From: an uncultured Clostridia bacterium
GTDB lineage: Bacteria > Bacillota > Clostridia > TANB77 > CAG-508
Length of the DNA stretch: 64,000 nt
Reading direction: 5' to 3'
Assembly: GCA_944392945.1 (NCBI GenBank)
Contig: CALXYJ010000002.1
Coordinates: 93,784 to 157,783 of the forward strand
Shown here: positions 47,872 to 55,129 of the stretch, one piece after another
Numbering within the stretch: position 1 is the stretch's first letter
Layout of the letters: each line of letters begins with the position of its first letter
The notes under the pieces: generated by a model
Databases searched by the model: none
What the model saw: only the letters and a program-made list of their open reading frames with translations
Told to the model about the DNA's origin: nothing
Made by a program: the position numbers and the translations under genes

Positions 47872-48507
47872 CTATTTACTTATCTTTACACTTGATTTTA
47901 TTTTTAGGATAGCTCCTTTTGGTCCTGGAACGCTTCCTTTTACTAATATTACATTTTTATCCATATCAACTTTTATTACTTCTAAGTTTTGGATTGTTAT
48001 TTTTTGTACACCCATATGTCCTGGTAATTTTTTACCTTTGAAAACTCTACCTGGTGTAGATGTTGGTCCCATTGAACCTGGTCTTCTATGATACATAGAT
48101 CCATGTCCCATTGGTCCTCTGTGTTGTCCATGTCTTTTTATAACACCTTGGAATCCTTTTCCTTTTGAAATTCCTTGAACATCAACTTTTTCTCCTTGTT
48201 CAAATGTATCAGCTTTTAATTCATCTCCAACTTTTACATTTTGAACATCATCTAATCTAAATTCTCTTAAATGTTTTCTAGCTTCAACATTTGCTTTTGC
48301 AAAATGTCCAGCCATTGGTTTGTTTACTTTATAAGATTTTATTTCTCCAAATCCTAATTGAACAGCATTATATCCGTCTACATCTTCTGTTTTAACTTGT
48401 GCTACAACACAAGGTCCAGCTTCTATAACTGTTACAGGAATAACTTTACCTGTTTCATCGAAAATTTGAGTCATTCCTATTTTCTTTCCTATTAATCCTT
48501 TTTTCAT
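47872..48507 (-). CDS. rplC: 50S ribosomal protein L3
   Basis: L3 is an early 50S assembly protein. The 211-residue protein opens [20 protein letters not shown] and has the [20 protein letters not shown] region whose loop approaches the peptidyl transferase centre. AGGAGG lies just before the start, preceded immediately by a small TATACG/CGTATA stem and by the leader-type hairpin described at 48538-48580. Confidence 0.98.
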   Translation of the reverse strand: MKKGLIGKKIGMTQIFDETGKVIPVTVIEAGPCVVAQVKTEDVDGYNAVQLGFGEIKSYKVNKPMAGHFAKANVEARKHLREFRLDDVQNVKVGDELKADTFEQGEKVDVQGISKGKGFQGVIKRHGQHRGPMGHGSMYHRRPGSMGPTSTPGRVFKGKKLPGHMGVQKITIQNLEVIKVDMDKNVILVKGSVPGPKGAILKIKSSVKISK

Positions 48508-48520
48508 TTTTCTTTCCTCC

Positions 48521-48538
48521 TATACGTTTCACCGTATA
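48521..48538 (-). other. Small hairpin touching the rplC ribosome site
   Basis: TATACG and CGTATA perfect arms with loop GTGAAA, ending exactly at the AGGAGG of rplC. It could control access of ribosomes to rplC. Confidence 0.55.
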
Positions 48539-48580
48539 AGTTATTCGTAACACGCTTTGCTTTGTACGACTAACTTAACT
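48538..48580 (-). repeat. Structured element, copy A (rpsJ-rplC gap)
   Basis: On the transcribed strand AAGTTAGTCGTA and TACGAATAACTT form a 12-base arm pair with a one-pair bulge around a loop containing AAGCAAAGCG. Closely similar to copy B at 49132-49175, with a C-G pair here where copy B has U-A. Confidence 0.8.
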
Positions 48581-48584
48581 ATTG

Positions 48585-48610
48585 GCTAATTATATTTAAA
48601 TATAACTAGC
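48585..48610. repeat. Palindrome in the rpsJ-rplC gap
   Basis: GCTAATTATATTTAAATATAACTAGC-type 26-base palindrome with a single mismatched pair (arms GCTAATTATATTT and its partner). Function unknown; no T run. Confidence 0.6.
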
Positions 48611-48648
48611 TTGGCTTCGTTATTTTTTTATTTTTAATTATTTTCATT

Positions 48649-48978
48649 TTATAATTTTATTTCTATATCAACACCTGCTGGTAACTCTAATTTCATTAAG
48701 CTATCAACTGTTTTTTGTGTTGGATAAAGAATATCGATAACTCTCTTATGTGTTCTCATTTCAAATTGTTCTCTTGAATCTTTATATTTGTGTGGAGAAC
48801 GTAAGATTGTTACAACTTCTTTTTGTGTTGGAAGTGGAATTGGTCCTGAAACTTTTGCTCCTGTTTTTTTAGCAGTATCTACTATCTTTTCAGCAGACTG
48901 ATCTAAAATAACATAGTCATAAGCTTTTAACCTTATTCTTATTTTTTCGCTTCCTACCATTTGATTTGTTGTTGCCAT
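48649..48978 (-). CDS. rpsJ: 30S ribosomal protein S10
   Basis: S10 is in the 30S head and also serves in transcription antitermination with NusB. The 109-residue protein contains [22 protein letters not shown] and the [29 protein letters not shown] region. It is the first gene of the long array, with GGAGGG before the ATG. Unlike many Firmicutes, rpsL, rpsG, fusA and tuf are not upstream. Confidence 0.98.
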   Translation of the reverse strand: MATTNQMVGSEKIRIRLKAYDYVILDQSAEKIVDTAKKTGAKVSGPIPLPTQKEVVTILRSPHKYKDSREQFEMRTHKRVIDILYPTQKTVDSLMKLELPAGVDIEIKL

Positions 48979-49057
48979 AGTATAATTTCCCTCCTTAAAA
49001 TATTTAAATGTACCTAGGCAAGTTTAAACGCACCCTGGTGTTTTGTTAACTACCAAT

Positions 49058-49089
49058 ATAAAAACCCAAGTTGGCATGATAATCTTGGG
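49058..49089 (-). terminator. Terminator (attenuator) in the S10 leader
   Basis: CCCAAG and CTTGGG perfect arms with a 13-base loop, followed on the transcribed strand by TTTTTATATT. It lies between the S10 promoter and rpsJ, so it must be overcome for the operon to be expressed. Confidence 0.7.
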
Positions 49090-49108
49090 ATAAGTGCATT
49101 ATATATGT

Positions 49109-49131
49109 ATGCAAAAACTTTGTTTTTGCAT
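49109..49131 (-). other. Perfect hairpin in the S10 leader
   Basis: ATGCAAAAAC and GTTTTTGCAT, ten perfect pairs with a three-base loop, directly adjoining structured element copy B. Confidence 0.75.
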
Positions 49132-49175
49132 AAGTTATTTGTAACTCGCTAAAGCTTCGTACAACTAACTTAACT
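49132..49175 (-). repeat. Structured element, copy B (S10 leader)
   Basis: On the transcribed strand AAGTTAGTTGTA and TACAAATAACTT pair around a loop with GAAGCTTTAGCG. It shares most of its bases with copy A, and its changed stem pair is compensated on the other side. Confidence 0.8.
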
Positions 49176-49186
49176 TACCGCCCGGT

Positions 49187-49207
49187 CTAAGCCAAGACAT
49201 ACTCCAT
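49187..49207 (-). CDS. Possible six-residue leader peptide
   Basis: Short ORF MEYVLA with GGAGGG seven bases before its ATG, located in the S10 leader just upstream of structured element B. Too short to judge by coding statistics; only its ribosome site and position support it. Confidence 0.25.
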   Translation of the reverse strand: MEYVLA

Positions 49208-49281
49208 AGAAGTTCCCTCCAAGCCCTTATATACTAAGCTTGTAGCCACATTCTACTTCATCGCTAAACTCATGCTCAATA

Positions 49282-49310
49282 ATTATACAACGCTTAGTGC
49301 TCCAAGTCAA
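49282..49310 (-). promoter_or_regulatory. Main promoter of the ribosomal protein operon
   Basis: Minus-strand TTGACT (49305-49310) and TATAAT (49282-49287) with exactly 17 bases between: near-consensus sigma-A promoter. Confidence 0.9.
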
Positions 49311-49400
49311 TACAATTTTGTAATATTTTTGTAATTTTTCATAAAATTAATTAAAAAATACATAATAAAATTTCTTTTTTTATTTTCTGACAAGTTTCGA

Positions 49401-49429
49401 CATATTTCTTATTTTTTTTATGTTATAAT
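49401..49429 (+). promoter_or_regulatory. Possible promoter of the small-protein/protease cassette
   Basis: A consensus -10 box TATAAT at 49424-49429 lies 30 bases before the first ORF; the -35 region (CATATT at 49401-49406) is poor, so the promoter may need an activator or be weak. Confidence 0.4.
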
Positions 49430-49458
49430 TTCTCAAATTATAGTTGAGGTGAAATTTT

Positions 49459-49770
49459 ATGAAATTTACTTTTATAAATTCAAAGAAATTAAAAATGTTA
49501 TCCATATTTCTAATTTTCTTAATTTTATTAGGCACTTTTTTTTGTTACATAGATACTAAACGTATCAAGAATGGTAATACACCTTTGTTTGCAATTTACC
49601 TAATAGATGCATATTCAAAAGAAGATCATGTTGGTGTTTATCTTGGATTAGGATATAAAATATATGAATATCCTGCAAAAAGAATAGTAACCTTTTTATT
49701 TGCGCCAAAAGATAAAGATCCTAAACTTTATGAGAATCCAGCAAATATTATTCTTCTATTACAAGATTAA
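49459..49770 (+). CDS. Small membrane-anchored protein, cassette member 1
   Basis: A 103-residue protein with a basic start, one membrane helix (about residues 13-31) and an outside domain with YLGLGYKIYEYP. That tract matches the GIGYKIFIYP/GLGYKVFEYP core of the next two genes, but the YKDGGTKE segment just before it is replaced by YSKEDHVG. GAGGTG precedes the ATG by nine bases. I do not recognise a named family, although small secreted proteins with DGGT...GLGYK motifs are frequent in Firmicutes. First gene of a four-gene plus-strand cassette. Confidence 0.7.
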   Translation: MKFTFINSKKLKMLSIFLIFLILLGTFFCYIDTKRIKNGNTPLFAIYLIDAYSKEDHVGVYLGLGYKIYEYPAKRIVTFLFAPKDKDPKLYENPANIILLLQD

Positions 49771-49824
49771 TTTTGTCTGCTTTAGTTTATCATAAATATT
49801 ATAAAAGAAAGGAGGTTAAATTAT

Positions 49825-50187
49825 TTGAAAAAAAAATTACTTATATTATTTTTGGCATTATTATTTATTATTTTGCTATTTTTTATTACTGACTTTGTAC
49901 GTATAAAAATGAATCTGTTTCCTATTTTTTCTATACCACTAATATCTTATAGGGATGGTGGTACTAAGGAATATTTTGGTATTGGATATAAAATCTTTAT
50001 ATATCCAAATGGAAAAAAAGATATTGGTACTTGGTTTTTGCAATATGATAATAATCTATATAGTGGACCAACTTTTAATCCTATTTATACAAATGATAGT
50101 AATCTTATAGATTACATAACAACACATAAAAATATTTTAACTAATCAAAATGATTTAAACGAACTTATAGAAAATTATTATAATTAG
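49825..50187 (+). CDS. Small membrane-anchored protein, cassette member 2 (DGGT/GYK family)
   Basis: A 120-residue protein starting at TTG with GGAGG nine bases upstream. A hydrophobic helix (about 4-24) is followed by FVRIKMN and an outside domain with YRDGGTKEYFGIGYKI and YPNGKKDIGTWFLQYD. It ends with NELIENYYN, nearly the same as the end of the third protein. About half of the residues match member 3, so they arose by duplication. Function unknown. Confidence 0.8.
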   Translation: MKKKLLILFLALLFIILLFFITDFVRIKMNLFPIFSIPLISYRDGGTKEYFGIGYKIFIYPNGKKDIGTWFLQYDNNLYSGPTFNPIYTNDSNLIDYITTHKNILTNQNDLNELIENYYN

Positions 50188-50195
50188 GTGATTCT

Positions 50196-50564
50196 ATGAA
50201 AAAATTTAAAAAGTTTATTCTAATAATTCTTTTTATTTCTATAATTTGCTTTTTTATTGATTTTATAAGAATTAAATTGAATCAAGAAGCTATCTTTTGT
50301 ATTACTATAGGAACATATAAAGATGGTGGTACTAAAGAAAGATACGGATTAGGATATAAAGTTTTTGAATATCCAAACGGAAAAAAAGATATCGGTAGTT
50401 GGTTTTTGCAATATGATGATTCTTTATATGAAGGCATTAAAGTAGTTCCTGTTGAAACTAATGACATGAATTTAATTTACTATTTAAGAGGCTTTACTCA
50501 GGAAGTTTTAATGGATAAGAATCAATTAAATATGTTAATTGAAAATTATTATTCAACTAATTAA
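50196..50564 (+). CDS. Small membrane-anchored protein, cassette member 3 (DGGT/GYK family)
   Basis: A 122-residue protein eight bases after member 2. Membrane helix at about 5-22, then FIRIKLN, YKDGGTKERYGLGYKVFEYP, NGKKDIGSWFLQYDD and the C-terminal LNMLIENYYSTN. The shared motifs with member 2 are nearly gap-free. The ribosome site is weak (AGGTG), so translation may be coupled to member 2. It precedes the protease-like gene by 12 bases. Confidence 0.8.
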   Translation: MKKFKKFILIILFISIICFFIDFIRIKLNQEAIFCITIGTYKDGGTKERYGLGYKVFEYPNGKKDIGSWFLQYDDSLYEGIKVVPVETNDMNLIYYLRGFTQEVLMDKNQLNMLIENYYSTN

Positions 50565-50576
50565 AAGAAGGAAATT

Positions 50577-51839
50577 ATGAAAAATTTTGTAAAAAAATTA
50601 GATTGTTCTTTTTTAATCATTATAATTTTATGCACTTTTTTCTTTTCTTATAATGTTTATGCAAGAGATAATACTGCTGCTTCTTTTGGTTCAACAGAAT
50701 ACGGTACAGACGAAGATGTTCGCAATGCTACATACGCTTATTATGATGCTGGTTACACTTCATATGGTTATACAGAACCTCAAAAATCGGATTTATGGGA
50801 AAAATTATATGCTGATGTACAATTTTTTAGTGGACATGGTAATGTTAATCATATTATTTTTCTTTATACTGGTTTAATCGTTGCTAACGGTGGTAACTAT
50901 AACTTTGGAGAGTATGGTTGGAAAGATGTCGTTGGCACAGATGAAGTTCATTGGGATGCAGATACAATACTTGCAACATATTCTTCTTGCTATAGTAGTG
51001 GCAATAACGAATCTGATTACAATAGTATTGCTGGAAGAACAATGGAAGAAGGTTGTGATGTGACTGTTGGATTTAGACAAAAAATCAATCCATATAGTGC
51101 TACTAGTTGGAATAAGAATTATAATGAAAAATTAGCAGAAGGTTATGGTGTGTACGATGCAATTGTTTATGCAAATAGCAAAAATTATTTAAACAATAGT
51201 GTCAAACAAGTTAACATCTTTCACGAAAATGGCGTAGATTATAATATGAAAATTGGTAAATATCGTAATAGCAATTCTTTGCAATCATTAGAATCTAATA
51301 ATATCTTAAAAAATACTAATGAAAAAATGACATATTCTACTAATAACATATGTAATGCAATAAAATCTATAAATAACGATTTTGATCTTAAAGATTATTC
51401 TGTTAGTGAATCAAGTGGAATAATTATATGCCCAGAAAATGGTCAAATTATAGATAATGAAAAATATATAACTATGAACTATAAACTTAATGATTTTATT
51501 ACTACTTCTGGATATACCATAAGAATCAAAAATAATACTGTAACAGCGATTTATGATAATACAATAAATTCCGAAATTCTGTCTTCACAAAAATTGAACT
51601 TATCAAATCCTAAAATATTATCTGAAACAGATTTAAATCTAAAAAAACAAGAGGCTATAGAATCTGTAAAAAATAAATACAATAATTCAAATATAAATAT
51701 TCCAGAAAATGAAATTACTTATGATTATGTTTATGATATAGAAAATCAAAAATATAAATTAGTTTTTTCCATAACAACAACTAGTGGTTCTGGTGATTTT
51801 GAAACTTTAGGTATAGAAAATATAGAATATATACTATAA
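50577..51839 (+). CDS. Secreted caspase-fold (clan CD) protease-like protein
   Basis: The 420-residue protein has a signal peptide (hydrophobic 10-25, probable cleavage after Ala29 in NVYA-RD). The next domain shows the clan CD pattern: FFSGHGN with His87 and, 51 residues later, ATYSSCYSS with Cys138, then AGRTMEEGCDVTVGF, as in gingipain/clostripain/caspase relatives. The last 120 residues (EAIESVKNKY ... YDYVYDIENQKYKLVFSI) resemble a PepSY-like module that may inhibit or fold the protease. No sorting signal was seen. It ends the cassette with the three small proteins, which may be partners, substrates or inhibitors; this is inference. Confidence 0.75.
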   Translation: MKNFVKKLDCSFLIIIILCTFFFSYNVYARDNTAASFGSTEYGTDEDVRNATYAYYDAGYTSYGYTEPQKSDLWEKLYADVQFFSGHGNVNHIIFLYTGLIVANGGNYNFGEYGWKDVVGTDEVHWDADTILATYSSCYSSGNNESDYNSIAGRTMEEGCDVTVGFRQKINPYSATSWNKNYNEKLAEGYGVYDAIVYANSKNYLNNSVKQVNIFHENGVDYNMKIGKYRNSNSLQSLESNNILKNTNEKMTYSTNNICNAIKSINNDFDLKDYSVSESSGIIICPENGQIIDNEKYITMNYKLNDFITTSGYTIRIKNNTVTAIYDNTINSEILSSQKLNLSNPKILSETDLNLKKQEAIESVKNKYNNSNINIPENEITYDYVYDIENQKYKLVFSITTTSGSGDFETLGIENIEYIL

Positions 51840-51874
51840 TTTATCATTAAAGTAGCTATCAGTATTTTAGTAAA

Positions 51875-51904
51875 AAAGAACTTACAAAATTTGTAAGTTC
51901 TTTT
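51875..51904 (+). terminator. Terminator of the cassette
   Basis: AAGAACTTACAAA and TTTGTAAGTTCTT arms followed by TTTTAATT; the mirrored A run could also end ldh transcripts from the opposite side. Confidence 0.85.
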
Positions 51905-51928
51905 AATTCAACTAATAACTATGTTTAA

Positions 51929-52882
51929 TTATCCTTTTATTACTTTATCTATCTCATCTTTCATAGACATTAAAGTTTCACAACTTTTATCAAATTTTTC
52001 TTTTTCTTCACCATCTAAAGGTAATTCTAGTACTTCTCTTGCTCCTTTTCTATTTATAATTGTTGGAACGCCAATGTATAATCCTTCATGTCCATATTCT
52101 CCCTTTAAATAAGTTGAAACTGTCATTATTTCATTTTGATCATTTAATATAGCTTTTATTATCTTTGTTAATCCTAAACCTATTCCATAATAAGTTGCTT
52201 TTTTTCTATTAATAATTTCATATGCAGCTTGTTGTACTTCTGTATATATTTTTTCCAAATCAGACATTGGATGGTTACCATCTTTCATAATTTCTGTCAT
52301 TTTTTTACAACCAACATTTGCATGCTTCCATGGTACAAAAGATGAATCTCCATGTTCTCCCATTATATATGCATGTACATTTTTACTTGAAACTTTTAAA
52401 TATTTTCCTATTAAATATCTTAATCTTGCTGTGTCTAAAACTGTACCTGAACCAATTACTTTTGAACTATCAAATCCAGACACTTCTTTTACAACATATG
52501 TCATTAAATCAACTGGATTACTTGCAATTAAAAAGATTCCTTTAAATCCACTTGCAACAACACTTTCTGTTACTTCCTTCATTATTTTAGCATTTGCAGA
52601 AGCTAACTCTAATCTAGTTTGTCCTGGCTTTTGGCTTAATCCTGCTGTAATAACTACTATATTTGCATCTTTACATTCATCATAATCTCCTGCTTTTATT
52701 ATCATATCATTTGGAGCACAAGGCATTCCATGAGCTAAATCCATTGCTTCTCCTTCTGCTTTATCTTTTAAAACATCGATTAGTACTAATTCATTAACTC
52801 CTCCTTGGTTTAATAAAGCATATGCCATACTCATTCCTACAAATCCTGTTCCTACTAATACGATTTTTCTCTTATCTACCAT
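51929..52882 (-). CDS. ldh: L-lactate dehydrogenase
   Basis: LDH reduces pyruvate to L-lactate, regenerating NAD+ in fermentation. The 317-residue protein has the NAD-binding GTGFVGMSMAYAL (residues 11-23), DLAHG substrate tract, the catalytic His in GEHGDSSF and the SSKNVHAYIM strand before it. The proton-relay Arg/Asp pair lies in TARLRYLIG. It has its own near-consensus promoter and stands alone. Confidence 0.97.
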   Translation of the reverse strand: MVDKRKIVLVGTGFVGMSMAYALLNQGGVNELVLIDVLKDKAEGEAMDLAHGMPCAPNDMIIKAGDYDECKDANIVVITAGLSQKPGQTRLELASANAKIMKEVTESVVASGFKGIFLIASNPVDLMTYVVKEVSGFDSSKVIGSGTVLDTARLRYLIGKYLKVSSKNVHAYIMGEHGDSSFVPWKHANVGCKKMTEIMKDGNHPMSDLEKIYTEVQQAAYEIINRKKATYYGIGLGLTKIIKAILNDQNEIMTVSTYLKGEYGHEGLYIGVPTIINRKGAREVLELPLDGEEKEKFDKSCETLMSMKDEIDKVIKG

Positions 52883-52922
52883 AAAAAAACTTCCTTTCTT
52901 TCTGACTTTCTTCCAGTAAAAT

Positions 52923-52952
52923 ATTATACTCTTAGTAATAAGTATTTGTCAA
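52923..52952 (-). promoter_or_regulatory. ldh promoter
   Basis: Minus-strand TTGACA (52947-52952) and TATAAT (52923-52928), 18-base spacer, about 40 bases before the ldh start. Confidence 0.88.
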
Positions 52953-52966
52953 ATTCTATTATTTTA

Positions 52967-53506
52967 TTAACTTATTGCATCAATAATTGATTTTATCATA
53001 ATATTATCTTCATATAAATTATGTAGCCATCTATTTGTAGCTGGAATTTTATATATTATAAAACATATTAGAAAAAATATAAATAATACTATAAAAATTG
53101 CAAATACTTTTCTAGCAAAACCTTGTATTCTTAGTTTTCGTAATTCCCTATTATACTCTTTTTTAAATTGTTTATGTACTGCTGTATTATCCTTCAAATC
53201 ATTTGTATGTTGACTAGTATATATATTCTTTATACTACTAACATATTGTTGTTGTGCAACTTGTTTCTTACGCTCCTCTTCTTCTCTTATTCTTGCTATT
53301 TTATTATCATATGCCTGTCTTTTTTCTGTATTTGATAAAACCTCATATGCTTCGTTCAGACTCTTTATCTTCTCTTCTGCAGCTTTTTTATTTTTATCTT
53401 CTTGCAAATCAGGATGATATTTTTTTGCTAAAACTTTATATGCTTTATCTATAACTTCTTTAGAGGCATTTTCATTAACCTCCAAAATTTCGTAGTAATT
53501 TTTCAT
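52967..53506 (-). CDS. Membrane-anchored J-domain protein
   Basis: The 179-residue protein begins with a complete J domain (about 1-68) with the HPD motif in [10 protein letters not shown], which stimulates DnaK-type chaperones. A charged linker (about 70-130) follows, then one membrane helix (about 136-158, [20 protein letters not shown]) and a short tail. It lacks the Gly/Phe and zinc domains of true DnaJ, so it is a type III J protein, presumably recruiting DnaK at the membrane. The ATG at 53506 has GGAGG five bases upstream. Confidence 0.88.
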   Translation of the reverse strand: MKNYYEILEVNENASKEVIDKAYKVLAKKYHPDLQEDKNKKAAEEKIKSLNEAYEVLSNTEKRQAYDNKIARIREEEERKKQVAQQQYVSSIKNIYTSQHTNDLKDNTAVHKQFKKEYNRELRKLRIQGFARKVFAIFIVLFIFFLICFIIYKIPATNRWLHNLYEDNIMIKSIIDAIS

Positions 53507-53603
53507 ACTTACCTCCAAATGATTAATTTTTTACTATCAATTTCATTTTTTTGCGATAATTAAAATCATTATAACATTTTTTATAAATTTATAATAGTAT
53601 TTT

Positions 53604-53632
53604 TTGACATTTAGTGTTATAATTTCTATACT
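53604..53632 (+). promoter_or_regulatory. Promoter of the DUF4364 gene
   Basis: TTGACA (53604-53609) and TATACT (53627-53632) with 17 bases between; 25 bases before the start codon. Confidence 0.85.
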
Positions 53633-53656
53633 ATTACATAAGGAGTTGAACAATAA

Positions 53657-54202
53657 ATGAAATTATCTTCTGATAAAGACACAATGGCAGAATTAAAAGC
53701 TTTAATTCTATATATTTTATATAAAATTAATAAACCTATAACAAATGATGAATTTTTAAAATTGGTATTAACAATTACAGATATCAATTATTTTTATTTT
53801 CAACAATTTTTATTAGATTTAATATCTGCTGAGTATGTAACTTCTATAAAATTAGACGAAAATACTCTTTATAAAATTACTCCCAAAGGCATAGAAGCAT
53901 TAAGATTAACAGGAGATATGATTCCTGGTATTCTAAAATTAAAAGTAGATAAAAACTTCAAAAATGAATTAAACATAATAGAAAATGAAGTATCTGTTTC
54001 TGCAGAATATATACCAAAAAATGATAAATCTTTTAAGATATGCTGTAAAATCACAGAAAATGGTGAAACAGTATTCGAGATTAGAACACTAGCTGGTTCT
54101 AGTGAACATGCTAAACGTATTGTTGATAATTGGAAAAATAATGCAACAGATATATATCCTAAAATAATGAAAGCTTTAAATTGTGAAGATGATGAAAATT
54201 AA
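53657..54202 (+). CDS. DUF4364 family protein
   Basis: A 181-residue protein matching DUF4364: an N-terminal winged-helix-like half (LKALILYILYKINKPITNDEF, then YKITPKGIEAL near 85) and a C-terminal alpha/beta half ending in a WKNNATDIYPKIM tract. The family is widespread in clostridia and its function is not established; the winged helix suggests nucleic-acid binding. AAGGAG lies upstream of the ATG and it has its own promoter and terminator. Confidence 0.85.
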   Translation: MKLSSDKDTMAELKALILYILYKINKPITNDEFLKLVLTITDINYFYFQQFLLDLISAEYVTSIKLDENTLYKITPKGIEALRLTGDMIPGILKLKVDKNFKNELNIIENEVSVSAEYIPKNDKSFKICCKITENGETVFEIRTLAGSSEHAKRIVDNWKNNATDIYPKIMKALNCEDDEN

Positions 54203-54209
54203 TTATAAA

Positions 54210-54262
54210 AGCGAATACTAAATTTCACTCATAGACAAATTGTATGAAATTTAGCATTCGCT
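54210..54262. terminator. Bidirectional terminator
   Basis: AGCGAATACTAAATTTCA and TGAAATTTAGCATTCGCT arms (one mismatch) around a 17-base loop, between the DUF4364 gene and the convergent methyltransferase gene. Confidence 0.75.
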
Positions 54263-54328
54263 ATAATTATTTAGTACAAAAAGTTTTCTTATTAGTATAA
54301 GTTTTATAGTATCAGTTTCCAAATCAAA

Positions 54329-55120
54329 CTATAAGTTTTGGATTTTTCTTCTTATATATTCATATACAATAATACTAGTTGCAACAGACGCATTTAAACT
54401 TTCTGTCTTTCCAAGCATAGGAATTATTATTTTTTCGTCTGCTATATCCAAAATTTCTTTAGAGATTCCATTAGCTTCATTGCCAATTACTAGAATCTTT
54501 TTATTATAATCTATCTCATAAATATTTTTCTTTGCTTTTAAATCTGTACACATTATTTTAAATTTATTTTTTTTCATTTCTTTTAATGTTTCTACAAGAT
54601 TGTTTGCCTCTATTATATTAACTCTAAAAATTGCTCCCATAGTTGATCTTACAACTTTTGGATTATATGCATCTACTGTATCTTTAGACACTACAATCTG
54701 TGATAAATTAGCACTATCTAGAGTTCTTAATATTGTTCCCATATTTCCTGGATCTTGTAGATCGTCTAAAACCACTATTATATCTTCTCCATAATTTATA
54801 GGTTTTTTATTATTTTTTTCTACAATTGCTAAAATTCCCTGAGGATTAGATACATCTGTAATACTTTCAAAAATCTTTTTATTTACATATAAACAATCAT
54901 ATTTAGCAATTTCATATAAAAGTTTATCATCTATTACATTATTAGCTAAGCATTCTTCACATATCACAATCCTTTTTATAATAGCTTTTTCTTGGATTGC
55001 TTCTTTAATTAGCTTTATTCCTTCTATTATATATTCATTATTTAGATCTCTAAATTTTCTTTCCTTTAGCTTTTTTATATTCTTAATGCTTTCATTATCT
55101 TTGCTAGTAATAATTTGCAT
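54329..55120 (-). CDS. SpoU (TrmH/RlmB) family RNA 2'-O-methyltransferase
   Basis: The 263-residue protein has an N-terminal L30-like substrate-binding domain (KNIKKLKERKFRDLNNEYIIEG) and a C-terminal SPOUT knot with the three family motifs: VVLDDLQDPGNMGTILRT (about 115-132), ILVIGNEANGIS and IPMLGKTESLNASVATSI. It methylates ribose 2'-OH in rRNA or tRNA; the target nucleotide cannot be told. It follows mfd by nine bases on the same strand. Confidence 0.92.
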   Translation of the reverse strand: MQIITSKDNESIKNIKKLKERKFRDLNNEYIIEGIKLIKEAIQEKAIIKRIVICEECLANNVIDDKLLYEIAKYDCLYVNKKIFESITDVSNPQGILAIVEKNNKKPINYGEDIIVVLDDLQDPGNMGTILRTLDSANLSQIVVSKDTVDAYNPKVVRSTMGAIFRVNIIEANNLVETLKEMKKNKFKIMCTDLKAKKNIYEIDYNKKILVIGNEANGISKEILDIADEKIIIPMLGKTESLNASVATSIIVYEYIRRKIQNL

Positions 55121-55129
55121 TTTTACCTC

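Larger units (their letters stand above)
48979..49275 (-). promoter_or_regulatory. S10 operon 5' leader (about 300 nt)
   Basis: Untranslated region from the expected transcription start near 49275 to rpsJ. In transcription order it holds a six-codon ORF with a ribosome site, structured element copy B, an A-rich hairpin and an intrinsic terminator 80 bases before rpsJ. The layout is that of a transcription-attenuation leader. Confidence 0.7.
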
